DNA from: Lachnospiraceae bacterium
Lineage (GTDB): Bacteria > Bacillota > Clostridia > Lachnospirales > Lachnospiraceae
Direction: 5' to 3'
Assembly (NCBI GenBank): GCA_910575255.1
Contig: CAJTEM010000002.1
Span: forward strand, 1 to 64,000
DNA: 64,000 bases
In this document: positions 1 to 7,533 of the stretch, one piece after another
Layout of the letters: each line of letters begins with the position of its first letter
Position numbering within the stretch: position 1 is the first letter of the stretch
Notes under the pieces: model-generated
Database searches by the model: none
The model's input: only the letters and a program-made list of their open reading frames with translations
Told to the model about the DNA's origin: nothing
Translations under genes and position numbers: made by a program

Positions 1-42
1 AATACCAAGAAAAATACAACAGTTTTATACATTTCAGAAATA

Positions 43-83
43 CCCTGAACACCGCTATTCATGCGGTTTTCAGGGCATTTTTT
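43..83 (+). terminator. Rho-independent terminator
   Basis: CCCTGAA (43-49) pairs with TTCAGGG (69-75) and ACCGC (51-55) with GCGGT (63-67), then CATTTTTT. The T-run lies on the plus-strand side, so it probably ends a plus-strand transcript from left of the window, converging on the DUF815 gene. Confidence 0.75.
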
Positions 84-227
84 ACACAATCCCTTGCAAA
101 ATTCAGGACATGACCGGACAGGAAAGTCAATCATTTTTCCCGTCCGAATCCTGTTTCCCGTCTTTTTCTGCCTTTTTTCCAATTTTAGAGGCAATGATTT
201 GTGGATTGTCTACAATTATTTTCCGTT

Positions 228-1535
228 CTAATCCATCTGCCCCAAAAGATAATTCACAAACTGCTGTGCCGTCCTCCCTGAAATCCCGCCATGGCTCAGC
301 TCCCACTTATTCGCCTCCGCACACAGTTCCTTTTCCCCCATCGGGATCCCGGCCCTTTTTGCCAGCTCTGTCACAATTCGGAAATACTCCTTCTGTGACG
401 GCTTGGAATAACAGATCGTCACCCCGAAGCGGTTCACCAGCGAAAGCTTCTCCTCCATGGTATCCGAGCGATGCATTCCGTTGTCATGTTCCATATCATC
501 GCGGTCGCTCCAGTTCTCCTTGATCAGGTGGCGCCGGTTCGAGGTGGCGTAAATGAGGATATTGTCCGGCCGTGTCTCCACGCCTCCCTCAATCACTGCC
601 TTTAAAAACTTATATTCCACTTCAAACTCTTCAAAGGAAAGATCATCCATATAAATGATAAATTTATAGTTCCGGTTCTTAATCCGCGCAATCACTGCCG
701 ACAGATCCTTGAACTGATGCTTATAGATCTCGATCATCCGCAGTCCCTGAGGATAAAAGGCATTGACAATCGCCTTGATACTGGTTGACTTCCCGGTCCC
801 GCTGTCCCCGAACAGCAGCACATTGTTGGCCTTTTTCCCCTGCACAAAGGCTGTCGTGTTATCGATCAGTTTCTTTTTCTGCAGCTCATAACCCACCAGA
901 TCATCCAGCATCACTGCATCCATATTATTGATGGGGTGGAATACCACTTCCTCCCTGGCATCCGAAGAGATCCGGAACGCCTTGTTCAGCCCGAACATCC
1001 CTACACCGTAATCCTTATAAAACCCGGTCACACAATCAAAGAATTCATTCTCGTCCTTTGCCGCCTCCAGACGTGCGCTCAGAGCCTGTACCTTCTCACT
1101 GACATTCTTATTATACATCAGCTCCTTCTTGCCGATCGCCTGATAATGCGAAATTCTGCTAAAACAGTCCACTCCCAGGAATTCCTCCAGCCTGCCGAAA
1201 TCATAATCGAACAATTCCTTAAAAGCCCGGAAATCCCCTTTTGCAAAATAATTCACGCTTCCTTCATTCGCTCCCACCTTTTCGCAGGTGATGCTGAAAG
1301 GATTCTCACTGGTAATCAACAGAAATGTCAGATAATTGTGCCACAGATTCTTGTCAAAACCATAATCTGTCGCCACCTGCAGAAGATGCTTCATCTGGGT
1401 AAACACCCTCGTTACCAGCTCTTCCTTCTTCTGACTTTTGTCATCCATCCGCCGGACAATATCCGCCAGCTGCATCAGGATCGTATCCTCCGGCATATCC
1501 CCATAAATCAGCAACCGGGAAACAATCTTATCCAT
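228..1535 (-). CDS. DUF815-family AAA+ ATPase
   Basis: A 435-residue protein matching the DUF815 family of predicted cytoplasmic AAA+ ATPases. The N-terminal ~200 residues form the helical family-specific part. A Walker A loop GDSGTGKST lies near residues 243-251, an acidic Walker B (FIIYMDDLSFEE) near 292-303, and a sensor-1-like ATSNRR follows. The C-terminus (GGISGRTAQQFVNYLL) is typical of the family. The start is preceded by an AGGAGG-like site on the minus strand. The substrate of the family is unknown. It stands downstream of a decayed alcohol dehydrogenase and an HPr-like gene, with no clear functional link. Family assignment is firm, function is not. Confidence 0.92.
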   Translation of the reverse strand: MDKIVSRLLIYGDMPEDTILMQLADIVRRMDDKSQKKEELVTRVFTQMKHLLQVATDYGFDKNLWHNYLTFLLITSENPFSITCEKVGANEGSVNYFAKGDFRAFKELFDYDFGRLEEFLGVDCFSRISHYQAIGKKELMYNKNVSEKVQALSARLEAAKDENEFFDCVTGFYKDYGVGMFGLNKAFRISSDAREEVVFHPINNMDAVMLDDLVGYELQKKKLIDNTTAFVQGKKANNVLLFGDSGTGKSTSIKAIVNAFYPQGLRMIEIYKHQFKDLSAVIARIKNRNYKFIIYMDDLSFEEFEVEYKFLKAVIEGGVETRPDNILIYATSNRRHLIKENWSDRDDMEHDNGMHRSDTMEEKLSLVNRFGVTICYSKPSQKEYFRIVTELAKRAGIPMGEKELCAEANKWELSHGGISGRTAQQFVNYLLGQMD

Positions 1536-1587
1536 GCTATCTTATCCTCCTGTCTTTATGTACCCTTTTTCTGTCCTGAGGCGCGTC

Positions 1588-2068
1588 TCAACGGGAAGCC
1601 GCCATCCGATAGATTGCCAGCATATCCTCCTCATACAGCACTTTGGCTGAGCCTCTTTTTCCTCCGCTTGCCGCGCTGCATCTGTGCGCCATCTCTTTAA
1701 GCTTCTCCTCTGCCTCAATTTCTCTTAAGGCCACCTCTTGTTCTGGACCGTCCGCGGGTATCCCCATAACCTTTACCGCAAAACCACATCATCTCTGCCC
1801 TCACTTCATAGCTGCCGGGATTCTCCCGCAGCAGTCTCGCCGTTTTGATAACCGTGGCCATCAGCGCCTCTGCCATACTGTCCGTAATCTCCATATGGCT
1901 GCCATTCGTAAAATAATGCTCCAATTGCAGGCCCTCGCGGCATTCGTCAAGTGCCCGTGCAAGCATGCCGCCTGGTTCATTGCTCGCGAGAATCAGGCTC
2001 CGAAAAGAAAAGACCCTCTCCGAAAAAGATACCCGCATTTCTGATATCCGTTCCGAAAAGAGCCTCAT
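1588..2068 (-). pseudogene. Remnant of iron-containing (butanol-type) alcohol dehydrogenase
   Basis: Two blocks of a YqhD/BdhA-like iron alcohol dehydrogenase survive in different frames. Residues such as EHYFTNGSHMEITDSMAEAL and VRAEMMW (about 1,790-1,960) match the middle of the family, and a second frame ending in EEDMLAIYRMAASR with a stop at 1,588-1,590 matches the C-terminus. The N-terminal NAD-binding half and the full metal-ligand set are missing and the frame is broken near 1,770. This is therefore a decayed gene. The parent enzyme would reduce aldehydes to alcohols with NAD(P)H. Confidence 0.75.
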
Positions 2069-2114
2069 TCCGGAATTCCTGCATTCTGACCGTCTCTGTC
2101 CTCACACAGACAGC

Positions 2115-2345
2115 CTATGCCGCAATATACTTTTCAATATCGCGAAACAGCTGTCCGCAGTCATCCGCATAAATGTCCAGGCTCATCACCTGATTGAAAC
2201 CCAGAATCATCACTCCCAGCAGAGATTTGGCATCTACCACCACACTCCCTCTGCTTAAATCCATGGCATACGGATACCGTTCCACCCGTGTCACAAAGTC
2301 TGCCACTTCACCCGGATTCCGGAAGCTCACATGCAATCGGCTCAT
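2115..2345 (-). CDS. HPr-like protein lacking the phosphorylatable His
   Basis: A 76-residue protein with an HPr fold signature: the segment SVVVDAKSLLGVMILG matches the conserved Ser46 region of HPr. The active-site motif GLHARPA is replaced by FRNPGEVAD, so the His that accepts phosphate from enzyme I is absent. The start at 2,345 is chosen because an AGGAGGGGG site lies 5 nt upstream; the open frame extends further upstream without a site. It may be a regulatory or structural HPr paralogue rather than a PTS phosphocarrier. Cytoplasmic. It is the gene upstream of the decayed dehydrogenase. Confidence 0.75.
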   Translation of the reverse strand: MSRLHVSFRNPGEVADFVTRVERYPYAMDLSRGSVVVDAKSLLGVMILGFNQVMSLDIYADDCGQLFRDIEKYIAA

Positions 2346-2570
2346 TCTGCCCCCTCCTTCTTCTGACGTTCTCATACTCAGGATTCTAACCATTTCTGAG
2401 AAGTTTATACCCCTTTGTCCTTACCTTCTTCCGTGTTTTCCTGATGAAAGAGCTTACAAATACAGAAAAAAACCTGCAGATGAAACAAAAAACGGCAGTA
2501 TCCAGCGATACCACCGCCCCCATCGGCACAACCGTACACAAAGCCTTCTGCTACATAAAAACAACGAAAT

Positions 2571-2653
2571 GCGGGTAGCCGGACTTGAACCGGCACGGGA
2601 TTGCTCCCGAGAGATTTTAAGTCTCTTGTGTCTGCCTATTCCACCATACCCGC
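2571..2653 (-). tRNA. tRNA-Leu (TAA)
   Basis: An 83-nt cloverleaf with a long variable arm, acceptor GCGGGTA/TACCCGC, and anticodon loop ACTTAAAA giving anticodon TAA. First in the plus-coordinate order of a five-gene minus-strand tRNA cluster. Confidence 0.95.
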
Positions 2654-2731
2654 AAAACAGACGGCCTCTGTCTCCTGACAGATACTTCCTTACCTGATAA
2701 AAACGCGCCCACGGCGCGTTCTGCCAGATAA

Positions 2732-2805
2732 CGACCCGGATGGGATTCGAACCCACGACCTCCGCCGTGACAGGGCGGCGCTCTAACCAGCTGAGCCACC
2801 GGGCC
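2732..2805 (-). tRNA. tRNA-Asp (GTC)
   Basis: Cloverleaf with acceptor GGCCCGG/CCGGGTC (one G-T pair), anticodon loop CTGTCAC giving GTC, and a standard TTCGAAT T-loop. Confidence 0.95.
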
Positions 2806-2840
2806 AGAAATAACAATATGCAATTCTTATAACGAGTAAA

Positions 2841-2914
2841 TGGACCTTCGGGGACTCGAACCCAGGACCGACCGGTTATGAGCCGGTTGCTCTAACCAAC
2901 TGAGCTAAAGGTCC
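2841..2914 (-). tRNA. tRNA with CAT anticodon (elongator Met or lysidine Ile2)
   Basis: Acceptor GGACCTT/AAGGTCC and anticodon loop CTCATAA giving CAT. Resemblance to the Bacillus Ile2 gene, from memory, makes the lysidine-modified Ile(CAT) form possible. Elongator Met cannot be excluded and initiator Met is unlikely, since the acceptor is fully paired. The T-stem as printed has one T-C mismatch (positions 2850/2864). Confidence 0.85.
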
Positions 2915-2931
2915 GAAAACAATGTTGCCAA

Positions 2932-3003
2932 TGACCCCAACGAGATTCGAACTCGTGTTACCGCCGTGAAAGGGCGATGTCTTAACCGCTTGACCATGGG
3001 GCC
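2932..3003 (-). tRNA. tRNA-Glu (TTC)
   Basis: Acceptor GGCCCCA/TGGGGTC, anticodon loop CTTTCAC giving TTC, T-loop TTCGAAT. Confidence 0.95.
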
Positions 3004-3029
3004 AGAGATACCGGTCACCATGGACCAAC

Positions 3030-3102
3030 CTCCCCGAGTAGGACTTGAACCTACGACAGCGCGGTTAACAGCCGCGTGCTCTACCGACTGAGCTATCGAG
3101 GA
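3030..3102 (-). tRNA. tRNA-Asn (GTT)
   Basis: Acceptor TCCTCGA/TCGGGGA, anticodon loop CTGTTAA giving GTT, T-loop TTCAAGT. First gene in transcription order of the tRNA cluster. Confidence 0.95.
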
Positions 3103-3194
3103 ATATACTTACTTGTGCAACGAGGGTATTATACAACAAATATCGTCAGGCTGTCAAGGAATTTTGCAAACTTTTCCGAAATATGATAAAGAAC

Positions 3195-3223
3195 TTGACA
3201 AATGCCTGGCAGTGGCGTAAAAT
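3195..3223 (+). promoter_or_regulatory. Sigma-A promoter of the metNIQ leader
   Basis: Perfect -35 TTGACA (3195-3200), 17-nt spacer and -10 TAAAAT (3218-3223). It predicts transcription starting near 3,230, about 43 nt before the Met-rich leader ORF and 430 nt before metN. Confidence 0.85.
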
Positions 3224-3272
3224 ACGCCCATAAGCAAAAGCTGACTGCTTTTGAGAAAGATGGAGAATTGTT

Positions 3273-3365
3273 ATGAGTAACCGGACAAACCTGCAGATGG
3301 ATATGGCTATGATGAGCGGCATGATGATGGGCATGTGCCGCATGTTCGTATGCTTAAATATCTGA
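3273..3365 (+). CDS. Methionine-rich leader peptide (30 aa) upstream of metNIQ
   Basis: A 30-codon ORF with ATG at 3,273 and TGA at 3,363, preceded by GGAG seven nucleotides upstream. Ten of the 30 residues are Met, clustered at residues 9-24 (including MDMAMM, MMM, MGM). It lies between a consensus promoter and a perfect intrinsic terminator, ahead of the methionine ABC importer genes. The arrangement is that of a leader peptide in transcription attenuation, where ribosomes stall on the codons of the amino acid being sensed. The Met codons sit inside a possible hairpin, GCGGCA (3316-3321) with TGCCGC (3336-3341). A SAM riboswitch or T-box signature was not seen. The mechanism is inference; the ORF and its codon content are seen directly. 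Confidence 0.7.
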   Translation: MSNRTNLQMDMAMMSGMMMGMCRMFVCLNI

Positions 3366-3427
3366 AACAGCTGCATGGATTGTGAGAAGAATGAGACAGT
3401 TCCCGGTGATAAAGCCACGGATATCCG

Positions 3428-3458
3428 ATCGCAAACCTGCTGAGGTTTGCGATTTTTT
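3428..3458 (+). terminator. Leader terminator (probable attenuator) of metNIQ
   Basis: An 11-bp perfect stem ATCGCAAACCT (3428-3438) / AGGTTTGCGAT (3443-3453), loop GCTG, then TTTTTT. It lies 62 nt after the leader peptide stop and 200 nt before metN, so readthrough must be controlled for metNIQ to be expressed from this promoter. I did not find an obvious competing antiterminator by eye. Confidence 0.85.
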
Positions 3459-3659
3459 GTATCACAGGAAAGAGCGTCCTTTGATACAAAATCCTCCGGG
3501 GGATGCGCAACACGGTGTGGGCTTGTTCACTGAGCTCATTGCATTCGCTAAGTGAGCCAATGCCTCCGCGCAAGGGAAGATGGCTGCTGCCGCAGCCGCG
3601 CTCCGGCGCGAGAGTCCGGCAAGCCGGACTCTTTATAAAGAGAAAGGAAAGGAACAGTT
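3458..3659 (+). promoter_or_regulatory. Structured 5' region between the leader terminator and metN
   Basis: No gene seen. It holds several inverted repeats: TGTATCA (3458-3464) with TGATACA (3482-3488), enclosing AGGA/TCCT; GGCTGC/GCAGCC near 3,583-3,598; and AGAGTCCGG (3611-3619) with CCGGACTCT (3624-3632) just before the metN ribosome binding site AAAGGAAAGG. The string CTCCGGGGGATGCGCA near 3,494 recurs in the tandem repeat at 48.7 kb, so part of this stretch may be repeat-derived. Confidence 0.5.
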
Positions 3660-4679
3660 ATGGCATCAGAAGAACCTATTATCAGCCTGCGAAACGTAGG
3701 AAAGGAATTCAAGACGGCAAACGGCCCGGTGACCGCGCTGGATGATATCAATCTGGATATTCGGCGGGGAGAGATTTTCGGAATCATCGGCCTGTCGGGC
3801 GCCGGCAAAAGCACACTGGTGCGATGCATCAATATGCTGGAGACCCCGACTTCCGGACAGGTTATCTTTGAAGGCGACAATCTGGCTGCCCAGAATGACA
3901 GACAAAAGCGAATGGCCAGACGATCCATGGGCATGATCTTTCAGCAATTCAACCTGCTGGCTCAGCGCAATATTCTAAAGAACGTATGCTTCCCCTTAGA
4001 GATCGCCGGCGTTTCCCGGCAGGAGGGACGCAAGCGGGCTATGGAGCTTTTGGAACTGGTCGGGCTGGCGGATCGGGCCGGCGCTTATCCGGCTCAGCTT
4101 TCCGGAGGACAGAAACAGCGGGTCGCGATCGCCCGGGCTCTGGCAACCAATCCCAAGGTAATCCTGTGCGACGAAGCCACCAGCGCTCTGGATCCCAATA
4201 CCACCAAGTCCATACTTGCTCTGTTAAAGGAGATCAACCAAAGCATGGGCGTGACGGTTATCGTCATCACCCACGAGATGGCCGTGATCGAAGCCATCTG
4301 TGACCGGGTGGCAATCATTGATCAGAGCCACATTGCAGAGCTGGGAACCGTATCCGAGATTTTCTCAGAACCCAAATCCAGAATCGGCCGCCAGCTGATC
4401 CTGGGCGATGCAGTCAACCAGGTAAAGTTCAGCGATTCGCGTCAGCTTCGCATCATTTTTGACGGCCGCGAATCCACGGAACCGATCATTTCCAACCTGG
4501 TTCTGGCCTGCAAGGTGCCGGTAAATATCATGTACGCAGCAACCAAGGATATCCAGGGCACGGCAATGGGACAGATGATCATTCAGCTGCCCGAGGATGA
4601 GTCCGATGCCAACCGGATTGTCAATTATCTGAAAAGCATTCATATTCCCTATGAGGAGGTGACCAGACATGACGTTTGA
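3660..4679 (+). CDS. metN: Methionine ABC transporter ATP-binding protein MetN
   Basis: A 339-residue ABC ATPase of the methionine uptake (MUT) family, energising uptake of L- and D-methionine with MetI and MetQ. Walker A GLSGAGKST is near residues 44-52, the signature LSGGQKQRVAIARAL near 140, and Walker B VILCDEATSALD follows. The C-terminal ~80 residues after the ATPase core form the NIL/ACT-like domain that binds methionine and inhibits transport when the cell is replete. Length is normal for the family. It overlaps metI by 11 nt, indicating translational coupling. Expression is probably set by the Met-rich leader and terminator upstream. Confidence 0.97.
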   Translation: MASEEPIISLRNVGKEFKTANGPVTALDDINLDIRRGEIFGIIGLSGAGKSTLVRCINMLETPTSGQVIFEGDNLAAQNDRQKRMARRSMGMIFQQFNLLAQRNILKNVCFPLEIAGVSRQEGRKRAMELLELVGLADRAGAYPAQLSGGQKQRVAIARALATNPKVILCDEATSALDPNTTKSILALLKEINQSMGVTVIVITHEMAVIEAICDRVAIIDQSHIAELGTVSEIFSEPKSRIGRQLILGDAVNQVKFSDSRQLRIIFDGRESTEPIISNLVLACKVPVNIMYAATKDIQGTAMGQMIIQLPEDESDANRIVNYLKSIHIPYEEVTRHDV

Positions 4680-5334
4680 TGCAACCACGATTTCCATGTT
4701 AAAGACCGCGATTTGGGAGACCTTTTATATGGTAGCTTTGTCTTCCCTGTTTGCCTATGTGATCGGTCTTCCATTCGGAATTATACTGGTGGTGACCGAC
4801 AATGGCGGAATTTATCCGATCCCCTGGCTGCAGAAAATCCTGGGACTGGTGATCAATCTGCTCCGCTCGGTTCCGTTTCTGATTCTGTTATTTATCGTGT
4901 TGCCGCTTTCCAAGATTGTGATCGGTACACGCATCGGCTCGCCGGCGATTGTGATTCCTCTGACCATTGCCGCTGCTCCCTACATTGCCCGCGTGGTGGA
5001 ATCCTCCTTTCGGGAGATTGATCCCGGGGTGATAGAAGCCGCCAAATCCATGGGTGCCTCCACCTGGCAGATCATCTGGAAGGTTTTGCTTCCGGAATCC
5101 AGGCCTTCCCTGCTTTTAGGCGCCGCACTGGCCGTGACTACGATCCTCAGCTATTCCGCCATGGCCGGCTTTACCGGCGGCGGCGGATTGGGCGCCGTTG
5201 CCATCAACTACGGCTATTACCGATATGAACCAGGGCTGATGTGGATCGCTGTCATTTTGCTGGTTGTGATGGTACAGATCATTCAGGAGATCGGAACTCA
5301 GCTTTCCAAAAGAGGCGATAAGCGAATTCGCTGA
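4669..5334 (+). CDS. metI: Methionine ABC transporter permease MetI
   Basis: A 221-residue integral membrane permease with about five hydrophobic segments and an EAA loop (EAAKSMGAS near residue 124) that contacts the MetN ATPase. It forms the channel for methionine. The start codon lies inside the end of metN (11-nt overlap), and the gene is followed after 119 nt by metQ. Confidence 0.97.
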   Translation: MTFDATTISMLKTAIWETFYMVALSSLFAYVIGLPFGIILVVTDNGGIYPIPWLQKILGLVINLLRSVPFLILLFIVLPLSKIVIGTRIGSPAIVIPLTIAAAPYIARVVESSFREIDPGVIEAAKSMGASTWQIIWKVLLPESRPSLLLGAALAVTTILSYSAMAGFTGGGGLGAVAINYGYYRYEPGLMWIAVILLVVMVQIIQEIGTQLSKRGDKRIR

Positions 5335-5453
5335 CCGGAACCGTCGTTTTCGTTGTTGTGAAGTGAACAGGGATTTAGCAGCCGGCAGGGGAATCCCATG
5401 CTGCTGTTGGCAAAATGCCATATAAATCAAAACAAAAAGAGGAGGAACTATTT

Positions 5454-6365
5454 ATGAAAAAATCCATTGTTATTCTGACTGCCTTTATGGCAGCCGCGGC
5501 CGCTCTGACTGCCTGCCAGGGAAAAGCTTCCGAAGCTACCACTGCCGCTCCTGCTGCCACTACTGCCGCCACAGACGAAACCAGCGCGGAAGCAGAAACA
5601 ACGGCTGAAGCTGAGACCGAGGCTGCCCCGGCTGATCTGGAGAAAATTATTGTCGGTGCAAGTCCTGCTCCCCACGCTGAGATTCTGCGTGCGGCACAGG
5701 ATGTCCTCGCACAGAAGGGCTACGAGCTGGAGGTTCTGGAATATGTGGATTACATCCAGCCCAACCTGGCTCTGGAATCCGGGGATCTGGACGCTAACTA
5801 TTTCCAGCATTTCCCTTACCTGGAGTCTTTCAATGAAGAGAACGGAACCAAGCTGGTTTCTGCAGCTTCCATTCACTATGAACCCTTTGGTATCTATGCC
5901 GGCAAAGCCTCTTCTTTAGAGGAACTGGCGGACGGTGCTACGGTTGCCGTTCCCAATGATACCAGCAATGAAGCCAGGGCGCTGCTGCTTTTGGAGGCAC
6001 AGGGCCTGATCAAGCTGAAGGACGGCGCAGATCTGACCGTTACCAAGAACGATATTGTCGAGAATCCCAAGAACCTCAGCCTGTATGAGGTGGAAGCCGC
6101 ACAGATTCCGCGTGTGGTGGAGGATGTGGATGTCGCGGTCATCAACGGCAACTATGCTATCGAAGCCGGCTTCAAGGTATCAGAGGCCTTAGCTGTCGAG
6201 GACTCTGAGTCCATCGCTGCCACGACCTACGGCAATGTTATCGCAGTAAGAGAAGGCCAGGAGAATGACGCAAAGACCAAGGCTCTGGTAGAAGCTCTGA
6301 CCAGCGATGAGGTGAAGTCCTTCATCGAGAGCACCTATGACGGCGCCGTGGTACCGCTGTTCTGA
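5454..6365 (+). CDS. metQ: Methionine-binding lipoprotein MetQ
   Basis: A 303-residue NlpA/MetQ family substrate-binding lipoprotein. The start at 5,454 is chosen from the GAGGAGG site 8 nt upstream; an upstream in-frame ATG has no site. Residues 1-20 form a signal peptide ending in lipobox LTAC with the lipidated Cys at 21. A low-complexity Ala/Thr/Glu linker runs to about residue 60, followed by the binding domain (KIIVGASPAPHAEIL, GDLDANYFQHFPYLE). It captures methionine at the outer face of the membrane and passes it to MetI. It completes metNIQ. Confidence 0.97.
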   Translation: MKKSIVILTAFMAAAAALTACQGKASEATTAAPAATTAATDETSAEAETTAEAETEAAPADLEKIIVGASPAPHAEILRAAQDVLAQKGYELEVLEYVDYIQPNLALESGDLDANYFQHFPYLESFNEENGTKLVSAASIHYEPFGIYAGKASSLEELADGATVAVPNDTSNEARALLLLEAQGLIKLKDGADLTVTKNDIVENPKNLSLYEVEAAQIPRVVEDVDVAVINGNYAIEAGFKVSEALAVEDSESIAATTYGNVIAVREGQENDAKTKALVEALTSDEVKSFIESTYDGAVVPLF

Positions 6366-6472
6366 TATCCCAGACCGGTTTTAACCATGTCCGCCAAAAG
6401 ATCCGCCTTAGAAAGAACCATTGCCCGTTTCTGTGCATAAGATAGAAAAAGGGTATTTCGGCCGGTGATCGC

Positions 6473-6738
6473 ATGCGTATTTTTGACTTAAAAAAAAAGA
6501 AGTAATCAATATCTGTGACTGTAAGCGGCTGGGATATGTCGGTGATATCGAATTTGACGAGTGCACGGGATGCATCACGCACCTGATTATCCCCGGCCCG
6601 GGATGCCTCTGCGGGATCTTTGGACGGGAAAAAGAATATGTGATTCCTTTCTGCGACGTCAAACAGATTGGAGATGACATCATTTTAGTCGAAATCCCCA
6701 AGCTGAAAGATGCAGAAAAAAGCTGTCCTGGTAGCTGA
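6473..6738 (+). pseudogene. YlmC/YmxH-family PRC-barrel gene with a -1 frameshift
   Basis: The start MRIFDLKKK (ATG 6,473) and the body EVINICDCKRLGYVGDIEFD through ILVEIPKLKD belong to a sporulation-linked YlmC/YmxH PRC-barrel protein of about 85 residues, but lie in different frames. Reading from the ATG stops at TAA 6,503. The frames join after TTAAAAAAAAAG, which contains the slippery heptamer A_AAA_AAG in the correct register (6493-6499); a -1 shift there restores GAA-GTA-ATC exactly. So this is either a pseudogene, a homopolymer error in the sequence or a programmed frameshift. The ribosome binding site is weak. The downstream terminator overlaps the stop codon, which suggests an intact transcription unit. 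Confidence 0.8.
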
Positions 6739-6752
6739 CGGACAGCTTTTTT
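6713..6752 (+). terminator. Terminator of the ylmC-like gene
   Basis: AAAAAAGCTGTCC pairs with GGACAGCTTTTTT around a TGGTAGCTGAC loop; the stem overlaps the last codons of the ylmC-like reading frame. Confidence 0.85.
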
Positions 6753-6780
6753 CATCGGGAAAGGTTGCACTTCGCGGGGT

Positions 6781-6863
6781 AGTTCCGAGAGGTGCGCCAT
6801 GGGAAAAGGAAGAAGGGCATGAGCAAGGCTCAGACCGAGGAGGGGTGGTTCCGAGAGGTACGC
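6781..6863. repeat. Two direct copies of an element-boundary motif
   Basis: GTTCCGAGAGGTGCGCCATGG near 6,782 and GTTCCGAGAGGTACGCCATGG near 6,848 are nearly identical, 66 nt apart. The string GAGGTACGCC recurs at the edges of most palindromic elements in this window (40.77, 49.19, 49.50, 49.60 kb). Confidence 0.7.
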
Positions 6864-7051
6864 CATGGGAAAAGGGGAGAGAAGCCGTGCGCAATGCTCT
6901 GCCGCTTTTCCGGTTTCGAGATTAAGAATTCCTAAAATTCCCAACTTTTGCTAAGAGCGAAACGAAAAACCCGGGAATTTAAGGACTTCTAAATCTCTGC
7001 AAAGTCAAAGCGGCAGACCATTGCGCACGGCTTCTCTCCCCTTTTCCCATG
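6864..7051. repeat. Palindromic element, type B copy 1
   Basis: A 188-nt imperfect palindrome. The outer arm CATGGGAAAAGGGGAGAGAA at 6864 is the reverse complement of the right end at 7051, and the complementarity continues inward through AATTCCT and AAATCTCTGC segments. It shares inner arm sequence with copies at 22,966 and 49,197 but lacks their central CTGTCTGAGCG loop (deleted near 6,960-6,970). Its outer arms differ in sequence from the other two copies. Confidence 0.85.
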
Positions 7052-7145
7052 ACTGAATATTCTCTGAGCTGAACGAAATGGCATTGAAGCGAATGTTCCA
7101 AGGCGTACCTCCCGTTCTCTATTCTTTCAAGGCTGGTAGATACCA

Positions 7146-7345
7146 GCTCTGGAAAAAGGCTTCCCCGGATTGCGTTTGCAGGATGCCTAGAAACTCTTAG
7201 CTCGCAGGAATCTGCGTCAGTGTCAAAAATACAGCTGTCTGAGCGAAGCGAGTTCTGTATTTTTGACACTGCTTTTAGCAGATTTCTGCAAGCTTAGAGT
7301 TTCTGCATCCGAAACCCGCAAGCCGGGGAAGCCTTTTTCCAGAGC
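7146..7345. repeat. Palindromic element, type A copy 1
   Basis: A 200-nt imperfect palindrome bounded by GCTCTGG / CCAGAGC. The central stem is GTGTCAAAAATACAG / CTGTATTTTTGACAC with loop core CTGTCTGAGCGAAGCGAG. In this copy the arm reads GGCTTCC / GGAAGCC where the other A copies read GGGTTCC / GGAACCC, a compensated change. Three further copies lie at 40.82, 49.60 and 51.36 kb. Confidence 0.9.
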
Positions 7346-7423
7346 GTACCTTCCGGAACCTCCCCCCGCCCCGCGAAAAATTACGTAAGAGCAATCGAAT
7401 ATCCAAGTTTTGGAAAAAATTGG

Positions 7424-7452
7424 TTGCACTTAAACCGTCGGTAGGTTAGAAT
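7424..7452 (+). promoter_or_regulatory. Promoter of the nrdR operon
   Basis: TTGCAC (7424-7429), 17-nt spacer, TAGAAT (7447-7452), 82 nt upstream of the nrdR start. Confidence 0.65.
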
Positions 7453-7533
7453 AAAGAAGGTGGAGAAGAAACGTATTGGGCAGGTGACGCGAAGAGCCGC
7501 GTGCCGTTATTGATTATACGAGGAGGAAGCACA

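Noticed and set aside
2405-2823. ORFs across the tRNA cluster
   Set aside because: They translate tRNA-Leu and tRNA-Asp genes and their flanks.
3146-3418. Minus-strand ORF across the metNIQ promoter and leader peptide
   Set aside because: No ribosome binding site or family likeness; it is antisense to the promoter and the Met-rich ORF.
3230-3460. SAM riboswitch or T-box ahead of metNIQ
   Set aside because: The conserved SAM-I core and the T-box GGTGGNACCGCG-type sequence were not found; the leader is better described by the Met-rich ORF plus terminator. A rarer SAM-binding fold is not excluded.
6864-7345. Insertion sequences or transposon ends at the palindromes
   Set aside because: No transposase gene and no clear target-site duplication seen; called repeats only.
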